Source of the DNA: JAIYDJ01 sp031400505 | Lineage (GTDB): Bacteria; Pseudomonadota; Alphaproteobacteria; Rhodobacterales; Rhodobacteraceae | DNA: 52,197 bases | Assembly: GCA_031400505.1 (NCBI GenBank) | Contig: JANNPZ010000037.1 | Span: 1-52,197, forward strand | Direction of reading: 5' to 3' | In this document: positions 1-8,789 of the stretch, piece by piece | Numbering within the stretch: position 1 is the first letter of the stretch | How the letters are laid out: the number at the start of each line of letters is the position of its first letter | The notes under the pieces: model-generated | The model's input: the letters and a program-made list of their open reading frames with translations, nothing else | Told to the model about the DNA's origin: nothing | Database searches by the model: none | Translations under genes and position numbers: made by a program

Positions 1-141
1 GGGGCCTTTTGCGGGCTGCTTGGCTGATCGGCCACAGGATCGGTAACCACCGGATCAGGGGCGGGGGGCGCCTCTACGGGGTCGGACACGACCACCGGTG
101 CAGGAACCGCAACCGGCGTGACGGTGGCACTGGCGGTGGCA
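1..141. repeat. Terminal direct repeat (circular overlap), left copy
   Basis: These 141 bases are identical to 52057-52197 at the other end of the window. The minus-strand beta-helix gene runs through the joined ends without a frame change: 2243 bases on this side plus 595 from 52056 to 51462 gives 946 codons including the stop. I read the repeat as the overlap of a circular contig, so the molecule is 52,056 bp and one copy should be removed. Confidence 0.93.
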
Positions 142-2243
142 CTGGCGGTCAGCACGGTGGTCTTCGCCGGGGCGGCTGTCGGATAATCGTCGTTGTTGAG
201 GTTCAGATCAAAGTCCAGCAGTTTGCCTTCGAAGTTCTTTTTGCCCCAGGCATTGCCAAAATCAACAGCATTGGTACTTCCCTTGTACAACTCGCCACTG
301 ATCGACTTGGTGGCGGCAACCTTGCCATCGATCAGGATGTTCAACTGGCCTTTCGCACTGTTGAAATCGATGCTCACGCTGTGCGCCAGGCCGTCGTTCA
401 GTGTTCCACCCGTGGTGGTAAGTTTGTGGGTCGTGCCGTCATCAGTCTTCAGGTTGAGATAGAAGTTGCCATCCGAGGTGACACTGGCGGTCAAAGCGCC
501 ATGGATGCGGAAGACCTCTCCATAGGCCGTGCCCTTGCCATCCGCCTGCAGCTTCAGCGAAATGTCGAAATCATCGGTGTCGTAGATCTGACCAATTCCA
601 CCTACCGACGCTTGCACCCCGGTTCCACCAAGATCGATCGCCGAGCCGCCCGAAACCGCGACAAGCTGCTTGATGCTGCCCGAAGCGGGATCAGTTTCGC
701 CATAGGAATGGTTCAGGAACTTGCCCGTCTTGGCGTCAAAGGACAGAAGATCCGCCCCGGCGACGCCGACCTGCTGATGTGCGATGCTCGAGGTTCCGTT
801 CGGCAACACGATTTTGAGCGTGACGTCATAATATCCGGCTTTCGAGAAATCATGCTTCACAACCAACCCGCTGGCGGTCGTTCCATCCCCGAAATCCCAG
901 ATAAACTGCGCCTTGCTCAGAATGGCTACACCGTCAGCACCAAGGCTCGACGTCGCATCGAAGGTGATGCCGCGGTCGCCATCATGTTCTGCGGTTGTGC
1001 CGAAATAGGCCGTGACCTGATCGGGCGTCGTGTCATATTCCAGCTGCGACGAGCCGGCGTTCAGGGTGTCGATCGTGCTGCCGGGCTTTACCGCATAGTT
1101 GTGCACGCCATCTTCCGGCGTCATGCTCGAGGTGATGAACTGATCGCCGTAGTAACCCGGGGCGTCGGGATCATTGTCCTGCACATAGGCATTGTTCTTG
1201 ACGGACCAGGCGGCAGTCGAGGCTGTGCCGTTGATGTTGATCGTGTCGACGGCATTGTATTCGATCGCCACGTTCGTCGAAGAGGCTTTGACATTGATCA
1301 CAGGCACCCAGGTGCCCTCGCCGTTAGCAGCCTCGGGAGCGCCGTCGCTGTCTACCCGCAGCACCGAATTGTTGCGGATCGTGAGGCCGTTGGTTTCGCC
1401 GACGGTAATGCCGTGCAGATGCGCGTTGTAGATCGCGTTGTCTTCGATCAGCACGTTCTGGTAGAACATCGAGGCCCCAGCGCCGCCGCTGTCCACCATC
1501 TCGTTGCGCATGAAGATCGACTGAGTATAGCTGCCCTCGCCGATATCGAGCGTGTTGCCGCGAATGACGATGTTGGTGCTGGGTTTCGTGGTTCCGGTTG
1601 TCCAGAACTGGATCATGTCGCGATGATCGGTCGATGTGGGCGAGGCCTTGAAGTCGTGGATGTAGTTGTCTTCGATCAACACATTGTTGACCAAGACAAA
1701 GTTCATGCCATCCGAGCGGATCGAATGCATTTCGTTGCCGGTGATGACCAGCCCCTTGCTGTTGTCAAACACAGCCCCCCGGTGCCAGTCGAAGAATTCG
1801 TTGTTCTCGATCGTGACGCTGCTCGAGTTGCGCACCACCAGGCCCTGCCCGAACCCGTAGCCGTCCGAGACCGTGCTCACACCGCTTGCCACATCGCCGT
1901 CGAACACGGAATTCTTGATCACGATGTTGCTGCTGTCTGTGACTTCGAACGGCTTGACCTTGATGTCATCCGTGCTTTTGAACGTGTAATCGAAGACCAC
2001 GCTGTCGATGACCACGTTCGAGGCGCCATCGACGTTCAGGCGATCAAACGAGGCAGGATTGGTCGGATCAGCGGATTTGATGGTGATCGGGGATTCAAAG
2101 GCAACATCCACGCCCCCGTGGTCCGAGAGTTTCAGGCTGCCGTAATCGCCACCCGCCAACAGGATCGTCTCACCGCCCTTGCAGAGAGCCAGAGCCGAAG
2201 TCAGTTGGGCGGCGGTAGAAACTTTGTAAACGGTATTGGCCAT
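1..2243 (-). CDS. Beta-helix/PKD/LamG secreted protein, N-terminal part (residues 1-747 of 945); continues at 52056-51462
   Basis: Starts at ATG 2243-2241 behind an AAGGG ribosome site and runs off the left edge. Joined through the circular overlap it makes 945 residues. Residues 1 to about 385 are a right-handed parallel beta-helix full of NxxV/I and IxxN turns, with a conserved block DHRDMIQFWT near 206-215. About 415-497 is a PKD domain (WDFGDGT), about 530-680 a LamG-like jelly roll, and 683-750 a Pro/Val/Ala-rich linker. There is no N-terminal signal peptide. The upstream operon encodes a complete type I secretion system, so I infer this is its cargo, recognised by its C-terminus. No RTX nonapeptides are seen. 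The closest relative in the window is the Sec-type protein at 43599-45752. A polysaccharide lyase, epimerase or matrix-binding role is plausible but not proven. Confidence 0.9.
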   Translation of the reverse strand, partial: MANTVYKVSTAAQLTSALALCKGGETILLAGGDYGSLKLSDHGGVDVAFESPITIKSADPTNPASFDRLNVDGASNVVIDSVVFDYTFKSTDDIKVKPFEVTDSSNIVIKNSVFDGDVASGVSTVSDGYGFGQGLVVRNSSSVTIENNEFFDWHRGAVFDNSKGLVITGNEMHSIRSDGMNFVLVNNVLIEDNYIHDFKASPTSTDHRDMIQFWTTGTTKPSTNIVIRGNTLDIGEGSYTQSIFMRNEMVDSGGAGASMFYQNVLIEDNAIYNAHLHGITVGETNGLTIRNNSVLRVDSDGAPEAANGEGTWVPVINVKASSTNVAIEYNAVDTININGTASTAAWSVKNNAYVQDNDPDAPGYYGDQFITSSMTPEDGVHNYAVKPGSTIDTLNAGSSQLEYDTTPDQVTAYFGTTAEHDGDRGITFDATSSLGADGVAILSKAQFIWDFGDGTTASGLVVKHDFSKAGYYDVTLKIVLPNGTSSIAHQQVGVAGADLLSFDAKTGKFLNHSYGETDPASGSIKQLVAVSGGSAIDLGGTGVQASVGGIGQIYDTDDFDISLKLQADGKGTAYGEVFRIHGALTASVTSDGNFYLNLKTDDGTTHKLTTTGGTLNDGLAHSVSIDFNSAKGQLNILIDGKVAATKSISGELYKGSTNAVDFGNAWGKKNFEGKLLDFDLNLNNDDYPTAAPAKTTVLTASATASATVTPVAVPAPVVVSDPVEAPPAPDPVVTDPVADQPSSPQKA

Positions 2244-2756
2244 TGGGCACCCTTGATCAAACTCATCGCGGCCGGGAGCGGCACGGATGAACTACGGATT
2301 TGTACGACGTCAAATTCCACATAGGCTGTGGCGGGACAGCGACGGGATTGCGGCAGAGGCACGTTCTTTTTGCGAACTGGCCTCGCAAGACCCTCAAGTT
2401 TTCGTCGACTTAGGCAACAATCGCGCGGATAACGGCACAGGGCCGACACAGGGCCGGCTTGGATTTTTCTCGCTGGCCTGTCACCTAAAGCCCGAAGCAG
2501 CACCCGTTGGCCAGCCCATTCTGCTGTGCGCCGAAGGTCACGCCGAAATCCCGCTGATATGGTTTTTCATGTGGGCGAGGAGTTGCCGACAGGGCGGCCA
2601 AAAAACCCCTGCGGGCGCAATCAGCAGAAATCTGCCGTTCTGAACCCTCCACAGGGCAGGCCTGCAAGGGTTGGAGGTGATCTTTGCATGGATGCAAGGC
2701 GCATGTCGGACACTGCTCTTTGGTCGACCCGTCCGGCAGATTGCCCCCGATTGATT
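2244..2756. other. Gene-free stretch between the TolC-like gene and the beta-helix gene
   Basis: About 510 bases with only short incoherent frames. It probably holds the leader and promoter of the beta-helix gene: on the minus strand a TTGACG hexamer lies about 65 bases before its ATG, but no convincing -10 follows, so I do not call a promoter. No terminator-like hairpin with a T tract was seen after the TolC-like gene. Confidence 0.6.
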
Positions 2757-4190
2757 TCAGTTTCCTTGAACCACCGGGCGTTGCGCGTCAGAGGCCGGCG
2801 CCGCGGGTGCCCCGGCATAGCTGCTGCCCGACCCCAGGCTGACATTCAGGGTGATGAAATTGCGGCTCAGCACCCGCAGATTATCTGCCACGGTGATTTC
2901 AGCGGCCGCAATGGATTGTTCAGCATCTATGAGGTCGCGAATTGTGGCACCATCGCCGGTGATCAGCTCTTTGGTAAGACCGACCACCTCGCGATAAAGC
3001 CGGACGGTCTTCTCTGACGATTGCACCGCAGACACGCTGGCCGAGTATTGCACCAGCGCGTTTTCAACCTCGAGGATGGCCTGCAGCACGGTGGCTTTCC
3101 AGGTTGTATGGGCTTGACGGGCCCGGGCCTCGCGGGCTGCGACACGGGCCTGGGGGTTGCTGCCAAGGGCGGGAAACCGCAGGGTCGGGCCAAAGAAATA
3201 CTCCGTGCCCCCTGCCCCGCGAATGGCCGACAGCGTGATGGCCCCGCTCAGCGACAGTTGCGGGAACAGACCCGCCCGCGCGACCCCGATATCGGCAACG
3301 GCGCCGTAATAGCCACGCTCGGCAATCCGGATATCGGGACGGTTGCGCAAGAGATCCGCCGGGATGCCGATATCCGCCGACATCCGGGACCGGGGCTGTG
3401 TGGCTCCGCTGTCCAGATCAATGTCCAGCGTACCGGGCTGCACACCCACAAGGACCGCAAGCTCGTTCTTGCCGGCCTGAATATCGGCCCGCAGACGGGG
3501 CAGGGTGGCGCTGGTCTCTGCAACAAGCGCCTCGGCGCGGACAACATCAAGCCGGATGGCCGAATTCTGATCGAACAAGGCGGTGATCAGCGCCAGCGTC
3601 TGTTCACGCGACCGCAGCTCTTTCTGGCGCAACTGCAGGACCCGCTGGCTATAGCGCAAATCGACATAGGTGTTGGCGATGTTGAACAGCAGCAAAAGCC
3701 GTGCTGCATCCAGTTCGGCTGCCGCCGTGTCGACTTGTGCCCCCGTCGCCTCCAGCAAGGCGCGCCGGCCCCCATAGGGATCCAGCATCCAGTCAAAGCC
3801 AAGGCTCGACTCCAGCTCGGTCTGGCTGCTGCTGCTGTCAGAACCTTGCGTCTGCAGATTGACCGTCGGGGTCAGAAGGGCGGCTCCGGGCACGGCTTGC
3901 AGCGTCGCCCGCGCCTCCAGCACACGGTCGCGGGCCCGGGCCAACGTCAGATCGCCTGACAGGCCGCGCGCGATCAGCATGTTCAGAGTGGCATCCTCGA
4001 GCCTGCCCCACCAGTCTGCGTTCTGCAACAAAAGCGGGCTGGCGTTGCGGGCCCCGGCATAGGATTTCAGGAAGGCAAACTGAGGCGCGCGATACCTGTC
4101 CTGCGGGGCACAGCCACCAAGACCGATCGATAAGCCAGCCAGGCAAAACAGCATTTGCCTGCAGAGCTTGCCGCTGCCTGCCATCCGCAT
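2757..4190 (-). CDS. TolC/NodT-family outer-membrane efflux lipoprotein of a type I secretion system
   Basis: 477 residues, normal for the OEP/NodT family. The start has a signal peptide with lipobox LGGC (Cys near residue 27), so it should be lipid-anchored. Two OEP repeats follow, with long helical stretches. The signature DLLRNRPDIRIAERG and the following GLFPQLSLSG are typical of the second repeat. It forms the outer-membrane duct for the ABC transporter and HlyD adaptor encoded just upstream on the same strand (143-base gap). Lipoprotein NodT types are commoner in RND efflux pumps than in classical type I systems, where TolC is not lipidated, but no RND gene is present here. Confidence 0.93.
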   Translation of the reverse strand: MRMAGSGKLCRQMLFCLAGLSIGLGGCAPQDRYRAPQFAFLKSYAGARNASPLLLQNADWWGRLEDATLNMLIARGLSGDLTLARARDRVLEARATLQAVPGAALLTPTVNLQTQGSDSSSSQTELESSLGFDWMLDPYGGRRALLEATGAQVDTAAAELDAARLLLLFNIANTYVDLRYSQRVLQLRQKELRSREQTLALITALFDQNSAIRLDVVRAEALVAETSATLPRLRADIQAGKNELAVLVGVQPGTLDIDLDSGATQPRSRMSADIGIPADLLRNRPDIRIAERGYYGAVADIGVARAGLFPQLSLSGAITLSAIRGAGGTEYFFGPTLRFPALGSNPQARVAAREARARQAHTTWKATVLQAILEVENALVQYSASVSAVQSSEKTVRLYREVVGLTKELITGDGATIRDLIDAEQSIAAAEITVADNLRVLSRNFITLNVSLGSGSSYAGAPAAPASDAQRPVVQGN

Positions 4191-4333
4191 CCCTGACTTG
4201 CCTGTATGCTTCGCCTTTGCGGCGATTGTTTCTTGCTGCTGGGGTCAAGATTACCGCAGTCCCGGCAATGCCACAACGGATGGCAAACTTATACCCGCGC
4301 TTGTGCCGTTCTTGCATCAAGCGCGGGCAGGGA

Positions 4334-5758
4334 TCAGCCCTCGCGGAAGGCGCGGGTCAACTGATCGTTCAGCGGTTTGGTCAGATAGGACCAGACCGAC
4401 CTTTCCTCCGTCTGCAAAAAGGCCTCGACCGGCATGCCTGGAACCAGATCGACCTCCCCCAGACGTTCCAGTTCTTCGGGAGGGATCGTCAGGGTCAGGC
4501 GATAGAAGCTTTGCCCCGTCGCGGGATCAGTGACGCTGGTGGGCGAGATCGAGGCGAGCGTGCCGAAGATATGAGGGGTGCTGCTGCTGAAAGCGGGCAG
4601 CACGATCTTGGCCTGTTGCCCGACATAGACACTGTCGATCGCCAGTGGGTCCAGCCGCAGCGAAAACTCTACCCCGTCCGACAATGGCACGATCTGCACA
4701 ACCGTCACACCCGGGGCAACAACCCCGCCGATCGTGGTGGCCTGCAACTCGTGCACGATGCCCGCAGAAGGGGCGTGCAGCACAATCCGATCGAGTTGCT
4801 TTTGCGTGGTGGCGATCTGCAGCGTCAACTCTTCGCTGGTGGTGGAGGCTTCGCGCAACTCGGTGACCACCTGTTCCTTGAATTCGCGGGCAGCCTGCAG
4901 GATGGCCAGTTCGGTATCGCGGATCGAATTGGCGATCCGCGCCCGGGTGGCATCCTGCTCGGCAATCTGGCCCGACATGGCCGACCGCGTGCGCTGCAGA
5001 TCCAGAACCTGACTTTCCCGCACCAGGCCCTTGGCATTCAATGCCAGCAGATTGTCCAGATCCTTTTCGATGTAGCCCAATTGCTCGCGCAGCGCGACGA
5101 TCTGGCCTTCCACCCCGATCGCCTGATTGCGGAACTGTACGATGGATTCGCGCAGCTGATCCCTGGTACCGCGCAACACATCGGCGCGCGCCGTGAACAT
5201 CTGGCGCTGGCTTTCATGTTGCAAGGCAAGGTCCATCCCGGCCAGCCATGGCGAGGGCGGGCCGAACACCGGCGCGGGCAGGCCAAGCTGCTCGGCCTCC
5301 AGCCTGGCCTTGCGCGCCAAAGCTTCGGCCAACCGGTTGCGATAGATATCCAGATTGACCCGCAACAGCGTCGGATCCAGCCGGATAAGCGGTTGCCCGG
5401 CAACAACCGTGTTGCCATCGGCAACCAGAACAGCCTCGACGATGCCGCCATCAAGGCTTTGTACCATCTTGGTCTGGCCGCGCACCATGACTTGCCCCGA
5501 TGCGATCACAGCCCCGTTGATCTGGGTCATCTGTGCCCACACCACAGCCAGGATCAGCAAAAGAATGCTGCCACATCCCCCCAGCAGCATGGCGCGTGAC
5601 ATGTCGGTCTGCAACACCGGGCCCGCTGCAGGGGCCGATACGCTGACGGGGGCCGCCGGGTTTTTCACCTGATCGCCAGATTGCGCGGCCGCACGGGCAG
5701 CGGCCTTTCCGGCCATGGCGCGCCGCAGGTCATGATCGTCTGCAGACATTTCGCTCAT
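4334..5758 (-). CDS. HlyD-family periplasmic adaptor of type I secretion
   Basis: 474 residues: a cytoplasmic N-terminus of about 55 residues, one membrane segment (about 57-75), a lipoyl-like half domain (GGIVEAVLVADGNTVVAGQPL), a long alpha-helical hairpin (about 140-320), the second lipoyl half (HAPSAGIVHELQATTIGGVV) and a beta-barrel domain. This is the membrane-fusion protein linking the inner-membrane ABC exporter to the outer-membrane duct. Its ATG overlaps the TGA of the ABC gene by four bases (ATGA, 5758-5755), so the two are translationally coupled. The TolC-like gene follows 143 bases later. Confidence 0.96.
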   Translation of the reverse strand: MSEMSADDHDLRRAMAGKAAARAAAQSGDQVKNPAAPVSVSAPAAGPVLQTDMSRAMLLGGCGSILLLILAVVWAQMTQINGAVIASGQVMVRGQTKMVQSLDGGIVEAVLVADGNTVVAGQPLIRLDPTLLRVNLDIYRNRLAEALARKARLEAEQLGLPAPVFGPPSPWLAGMDLALQHESQRQMFTARADVLRGTRDQLRESIVQFRNQAIGVEGQIVALREQLGYIEKDLDNLLALNAKGLVRESQVLDLQRTRSAMSGQIAEQDATRARIANSIRDTELAILQAAREFKEQVVTELREASTTSEELTLQIATTQKQLDRIVLHAPSAGIVHELQATTIGGVVAPGVTVVQIVPLSDGVEFSLRLDPLAIDSVYVGQQAKIVLPAFSSSTPHIFGTLASISPTSVTDPATGQSFYRLTLTIPPEELERLGEVDLVPGMPVEAFLQTEERSVWSYLTKPLNDQLTRAFREG

Positions 5759-7500
5759 CCTTTTTGCCGGCTAGCCGCGATGAAGGGAACAGCCGAAATG
5801 GCGGGCTCGGGGATGGCGGGGCGGGTGACCGCCTGCATGACCTCGTCCTTGTTGCCGAACTGCACCATGGTGCCGCTGTGCAGGATCATGACCTTGTTGA
5901 CGGCGGCGATCGCACTGGGGCGATGCGCCATCACGATCACAACAGACCCCTTGGCGCGCATGGTGGTGATGGCATTGGCCAGCGCCTCGTCACCGCTGAT
6001 GTCGAGGTTCGAGTTCGGCTCGTCGAGCACGATGATCCGTGGCGCACCGAAAATGGCCCGCGCCAGACCCAGCCTCTGGATCTGCCCGCCGGACAGCGGC
6101 TGCGCCGTGCCGCCCAGAGATGTGGCATAGCCTTCGGGCAATTGCAGGATCATGTCATGCACACCCGCGATGCGCGCAGCCTCGATCACCTGATCATCCT
6201 GCGCTTGCGGATCGAACCGGGCGATGTTTTCCTTGACCGTTCCGGGCAGCATTTCCAGCGACTGCGGCAAATAGCCGATGTAGCGGCCCAGATCGTCCTT
6301 GGTCCATTGATCCGGGGTTGCGCCATCCAGACGCAACTCGCCGATATCGGGGCTCCAGGCCCCGACGATCAGCCGGGCGAGCGTCGACTTGCCGGATGCC
6401 GAATTGCCGATCACACCCAGCCCGTCCCCCGGTTCCAGTGCAAAACTGACCCCGGACAGGATTTTGGCACGGTCAGCCGAAGGCGCTGTGCCGGGCGCGA
6501 ATTTGGTCAGCCGCGTCGCCTTCATCGCACCTGTGGGGGCAGGCAACTGGATACGGGATTTCTCGACCTCGATGTCATCGAAGGTCTGCTTCAACCTGCG
6601 ATGCGCCTCGATGGCGCGCCCGATGCCCCGCCACTGGCCGATGATCTGGTCCACCGGCGCAAGCGCCCGCCCGGCCAGGATCGTGGAGGCCACGATCATG
6701 CCTGCCGAGATTTCCTGACGCAGGGCAAGATAGGCCCCCAGCGTCAGCAGGGCTGATTGCAGGAACATCCGGAATGTCTTGGAAAAGGCCGAAACCCCTT
6801 CCGAACGGTCGCTGCCCACCTGGCCTTGCGCCAGGGCCGCCACATGGACCTGCCGCCAACGTTCCGTGATCTTGTCAAGCATGCCGAGCGAGGTGATGGT
6901 TTCTGCATGACGGCGGGATTGTTCGACAAAGAACCGCTCGCCCCCGTCCATGCTCATGGCTCTGGCGATGGACTGCTGGGTCATCGCCTGATTGGCAAGG
7001 GCTGCGATCGCCACCACGCCGGCACCCGCCACCGTCAGCCAGCCAAGCCAGGGATGGATGACAAAAACAACCCCCAGATACAAGGGAATCCACGGAGCGT
7101 CAAACAGGCCCAGAATCGCCGGGCCGGCCAGAAATCCGCGCACGACATCCAGGTCGCGCAACGGCTGGCCCTGGGTGTTGGTGCCGACCCACAGTTGAAA
7201 GGCGGGCTTGCTGACCATCGCATCCAGCCGGTAGCTGGCCCGGGACAGCAGGCGGCTGCGCAGAAATTCATACAGCCCCTGAAAGCCGTAGAGAAGCACA
7301 ACGATAGCAAACAGCCCCTGAAGCGTTGCCAGCGATCCGCTGGACAGCACCCGGTCATAGACCTGCAACATGTACAGCGGACCCGTCAGCATCAACACGT
7401 TGATCGCAGCACTGAACAGCGCAACGGCCACAAAGCTGCGGCGCAAATGCCCCAAGGCCGTGCGGTAGGGATTGGGCGTGAGGGTAGGTTTGTGTCGCAT
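5755..7500 (-). CDS. Type I secretion ABC permease/ATPase (PrtD/HlyB type)
   Basis: 581 residues. Residues about 20-300 form the transmembrane domain. The nucleotide-binding domain follows: Walker A GNSASGKST (365-373), Q-loop LPQS, signature LSGGQ (469-473), Walker B IIVLDE (489-494) and H-loop His near 526. There is no N-terminal C39 peptidase domain, so this is a protein exporter that leaves its substrate uncleaved. It heads the operon ABC-HlyD-TolC, whose next gene on the same strand is the signal-peptide-less beta-helix protein at 2243. The gene-free region before it carries two parS-like palindromes. Confidence 0.96.
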   Translation of the reverse strand: MRHKPTLTPNPYRTALGHLRRSFVAVALFSAAINVLMLTGPLYMLQVYDRVLSSGSLATLQGLFAIVVLLYGFQGLYEFLRSRLLSRASYRLDAMVSKPAFQLWVGTNTQGQPLRDLDVVRGFLAGPAILGLFDAPWIPLYLGVVFVIHPWLGWLTVAGAGVVAIAALANQAMTQQSIARAMSMDGGERFFVEQSRRHAETITSLGMLDKITERWRQVHVAALAQGQVGSDRSEGVSAFSKTFRMFLQSALLTLGAYLALRQEISAGMIVASTILAGRALAPVDQIIGQWRGIGRAIEAHRRLKQTFDDIEVEKSRIQLPAPTGAMKATRLTKFAPGTAPSADRAKILSGVSFALEPGDGLGVIGNSASGKSTLARLIVGAWSPDIGELRLDGATPDQWTKDDLGRYIGYLPQSLEMLPGTVKENIARFDPQAQDDQVIEAARIAGVHDMILQLPEGYATSLGGTAQPLSGGQIQRLGLARAIFGAPRIIVLDEPNSNLDISGDEALANAITTMRAKGSVVIVMAHRPSAIAAVNKVMILHSGTMVQFGNKDEVMQAVTRPAIPEPAISAVPFIAASRQKG

Positions 7501-7800
7501 GCCTGTTCACTTCTATACTGCCCACAGGTTCACAAACCGTTTTCACGGCCGGGCCTGCAGTCAGACGGTCCTTTGCTGCTCGCCGGATCTTTGTGTCTGA
7601 TCGATCTTGTGTGCCGTTGCGCGGCTGGCGTGGCAAGGGTTCTGGCGCAGGATGCGCGGCTTTCTGCACCGCTTGTTGCACGGACCGCGCAGTCTGCGAG
7701 GCGCCCGCGGGGCGTCCTCAGGAGCGTTCGCCGAGGGGTTTGCCAGGGATTTGTCAGATGCCTTTGTCAGAGGGGGAGCGCGGGGGCCATGTTTGGCAAT

Positions 7801-7816
7801 GTTTCGCGTGCGAAAC
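7801..7816. promoter_or_regulatory. 16-bp palindrome, possible ParB-binding (parS-like) site A
   Basis: The sequence is GTTTCGCGTGCGAAAC, symmetric except at the central base pair. It matches the core of the larger palindrome 30 bases to the right. The arms GTTTC/GAAAC resemble chromosomal parS (TGTTTCACGTGAAACA) and the GTT...AAC frame of repABC-type parS, but the centre differs. A plasmid-specific parS is an inference; an operator for the neighbouring secretion operon is the alternative. Confidence 0.45.
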
Positions 7817-7830
7817 GGGACTTCTGGTGG

Positions 7831-7864
7831 TGTGGGGATGTTTCGCGCGCGAAACATCCCCACA
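7831..7864. promoter_or_regulatory. 34-bp perfect palindrome, possible parS site B
   Basis: A perfect uninterrupted palindrome: the left half is TGTGGGGATGTTTCGCG and the right half its exact complement. The centre contains GTTTCGCGCGCGAAAC, nearly the same as site A. There is no T tract on either strand, so it is unlikely to be an intrinsic terminator. It lies about 2 kb from repA and 4 kb from parB. Confidence 0.5.
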
Positions 7865-7913
7865 GAGCGGACCCCACGGACCCCAATGCTCCGGGCGCCG
7901 CAAGGCCGGGCAA

Positions 7914-8735
7914 TCAGACGCTGAAGAATGCGATCTTTCCCTCGCGGCGCAGGGCCGCGGCTGTCAGCTTGCCACCATAGACAGCCCCGGTATCCACAGA
8001 GATCCGACCTTCGTCGACAGCTGGGTTGTCGGTCACGTAATGGCCATGCACAACCCAGAGCTTGTCCTGCCGCGGCACTTCGAAAAAGCGCGGATCCCCC
8101 CACAGCAGGCTGCGCCGGGTCTGGGCGGTCATGCTGCGATGCGGATTGGCGCCGGCATGCGTCACCCAGGCCGTACCGCTGTTCCAGGCCAGCGGCAGGG
8201 CGCGCAGCCAGGCCTCTAGTCCTGCGGGAAACCGCGCCCGCAGGGCGTCACGCAACGCCATGAATGCAGCCCGCGGCGCCCCCACCGGCACGCCGCGCAT
8301 CACCCCGAAACTCGCCAGCGTCTGCACCCCGCCATGTTGCAGCCAACGTGGCCCCGCACCCTGCGGATCGTCCAGAAATGCCAGCAGCATGTCTTCGTGA
8401 TTGCCACGCAGGAAAATCGCCTGACCGGGCCAGACAGTCTCGATGCGGCGCAGCGCCGCCAGCACGCCCGCGCTGTCGGTGCCCCGGTCGATGTAATCCC
8501 CGACAAACACCAGATGCGGCAGGCGTCCGGCGGGGTGCGCGGCCGTTCCGGGGATGCTGGCCCATCGGCTCAGAACATCGGCGTCGATCATGACCAGCAG
8601 TTGCTCAAGGGCTGCGGTACAGCCATGGATGTCACCCACCACATAGACATCCGTCAACGGCCGGGGCGGTTCCCAGTCGGGGGAGGGCGCGAATGCAGGC
8701 CACAAGCGCCGCGTGAGGGGGACCAGAATATCCAT
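7914..8735 (-). CDS. Calcineurin-like metallophosphoesterase (Ser/Thr phosphatase / ApaH-like)
   Basis: 273 residues from the ATG at 8735; a GTG further upstream would add 11 residues. All metal-binding motifs of the phosphoprotein phosphatase fold are visible: GDIHG (34-38), GDYIDRG (79-85), GNHED (111-115), a later His in WVTHAG and GHYVT near the end, followed by the typical VDTGAVYGGKL. The substrate could be a phosphoprotein or a dinucleoside polyphosphate; the sequence does not decide. It starts 54 bases after repA on the same strand and may be co-transcribed with it. A counterpart phosphatase to the tyrosine kinase at 15631 is conceivable, but this fold is not the usual low-molecular-weight Wzb type. 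Confidence 0.88.
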   Translation of the reverse strand: MDILVPLTRRLWPAFAPSPDWEPPRPLTDVYVVGDIHGCTAALEQLLVMIDADVLSRWASIPGTAAHPAGRLPHLVFVGDYIDRGTDSAGVLAALRRIETVWPGQAIFLRGNHEDMLLAFLDDPQGAGPRWLQHGGVQTLASFGVMRGVPVGAPRAAFMALRDALRARFPAGLEAWLRALPLAWNSGTAWVTHAGANPHRSMTAQTRRSLLWGDPRFFEVPRQDKLWVVHGHYVTDNPAVDEGRISVDTGAVYGGKLTAAALRREGKIAFFSV

Positions 8736-8789
8736 GCGAATGAAGATGCTGCAATTGCAGCAAAACACAAGCGCGCCGGTGAGCCGCAG

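Larger units (their letters stand above)
7501..7913. other. Gene-free region with palindromes upstream of the secretion operon
   Basis: About 410 bases between the 3' end of the metallophosphoesterase gene and the start of the ABC exporter gene, both on the minus strand. It holds the two palindromes listed separately (7801-7816 and 7831-7864). A TATAGA hexamer sits about 15 bases before the ABC start, but without a well-spaced -35. No conserved reading frame is seen. Confidence 0.6.

Noticed and set aside
121..149. Tandem GGTGGCACTGGC repeat as the cause of the terminal overlap
   Set aside because: The match between window ends extends over all 141 bases of mostly non-repetitive sequence.
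9..2324. 771-codon plus-strand open frame
   Set aside because: It is the antisense shadow of the beta-helix gene. The minus-strand reading gives clear beta-helix, PKD and LamG domains and continues across the circular junction.
2201..2697. Small minus-strand frames in the spacer before the beta-helix gene
   Set aside because: No ribosome sites, odd composition and no recognisable sequence.
7831..7864. 34-bp palindrome as an intrinsic terminator of the metallophosphoesterase gene
   Set aside because: No T tract follows on the relevant strand, and the core is repeated nearby as a separate site, which suits protein binding better.
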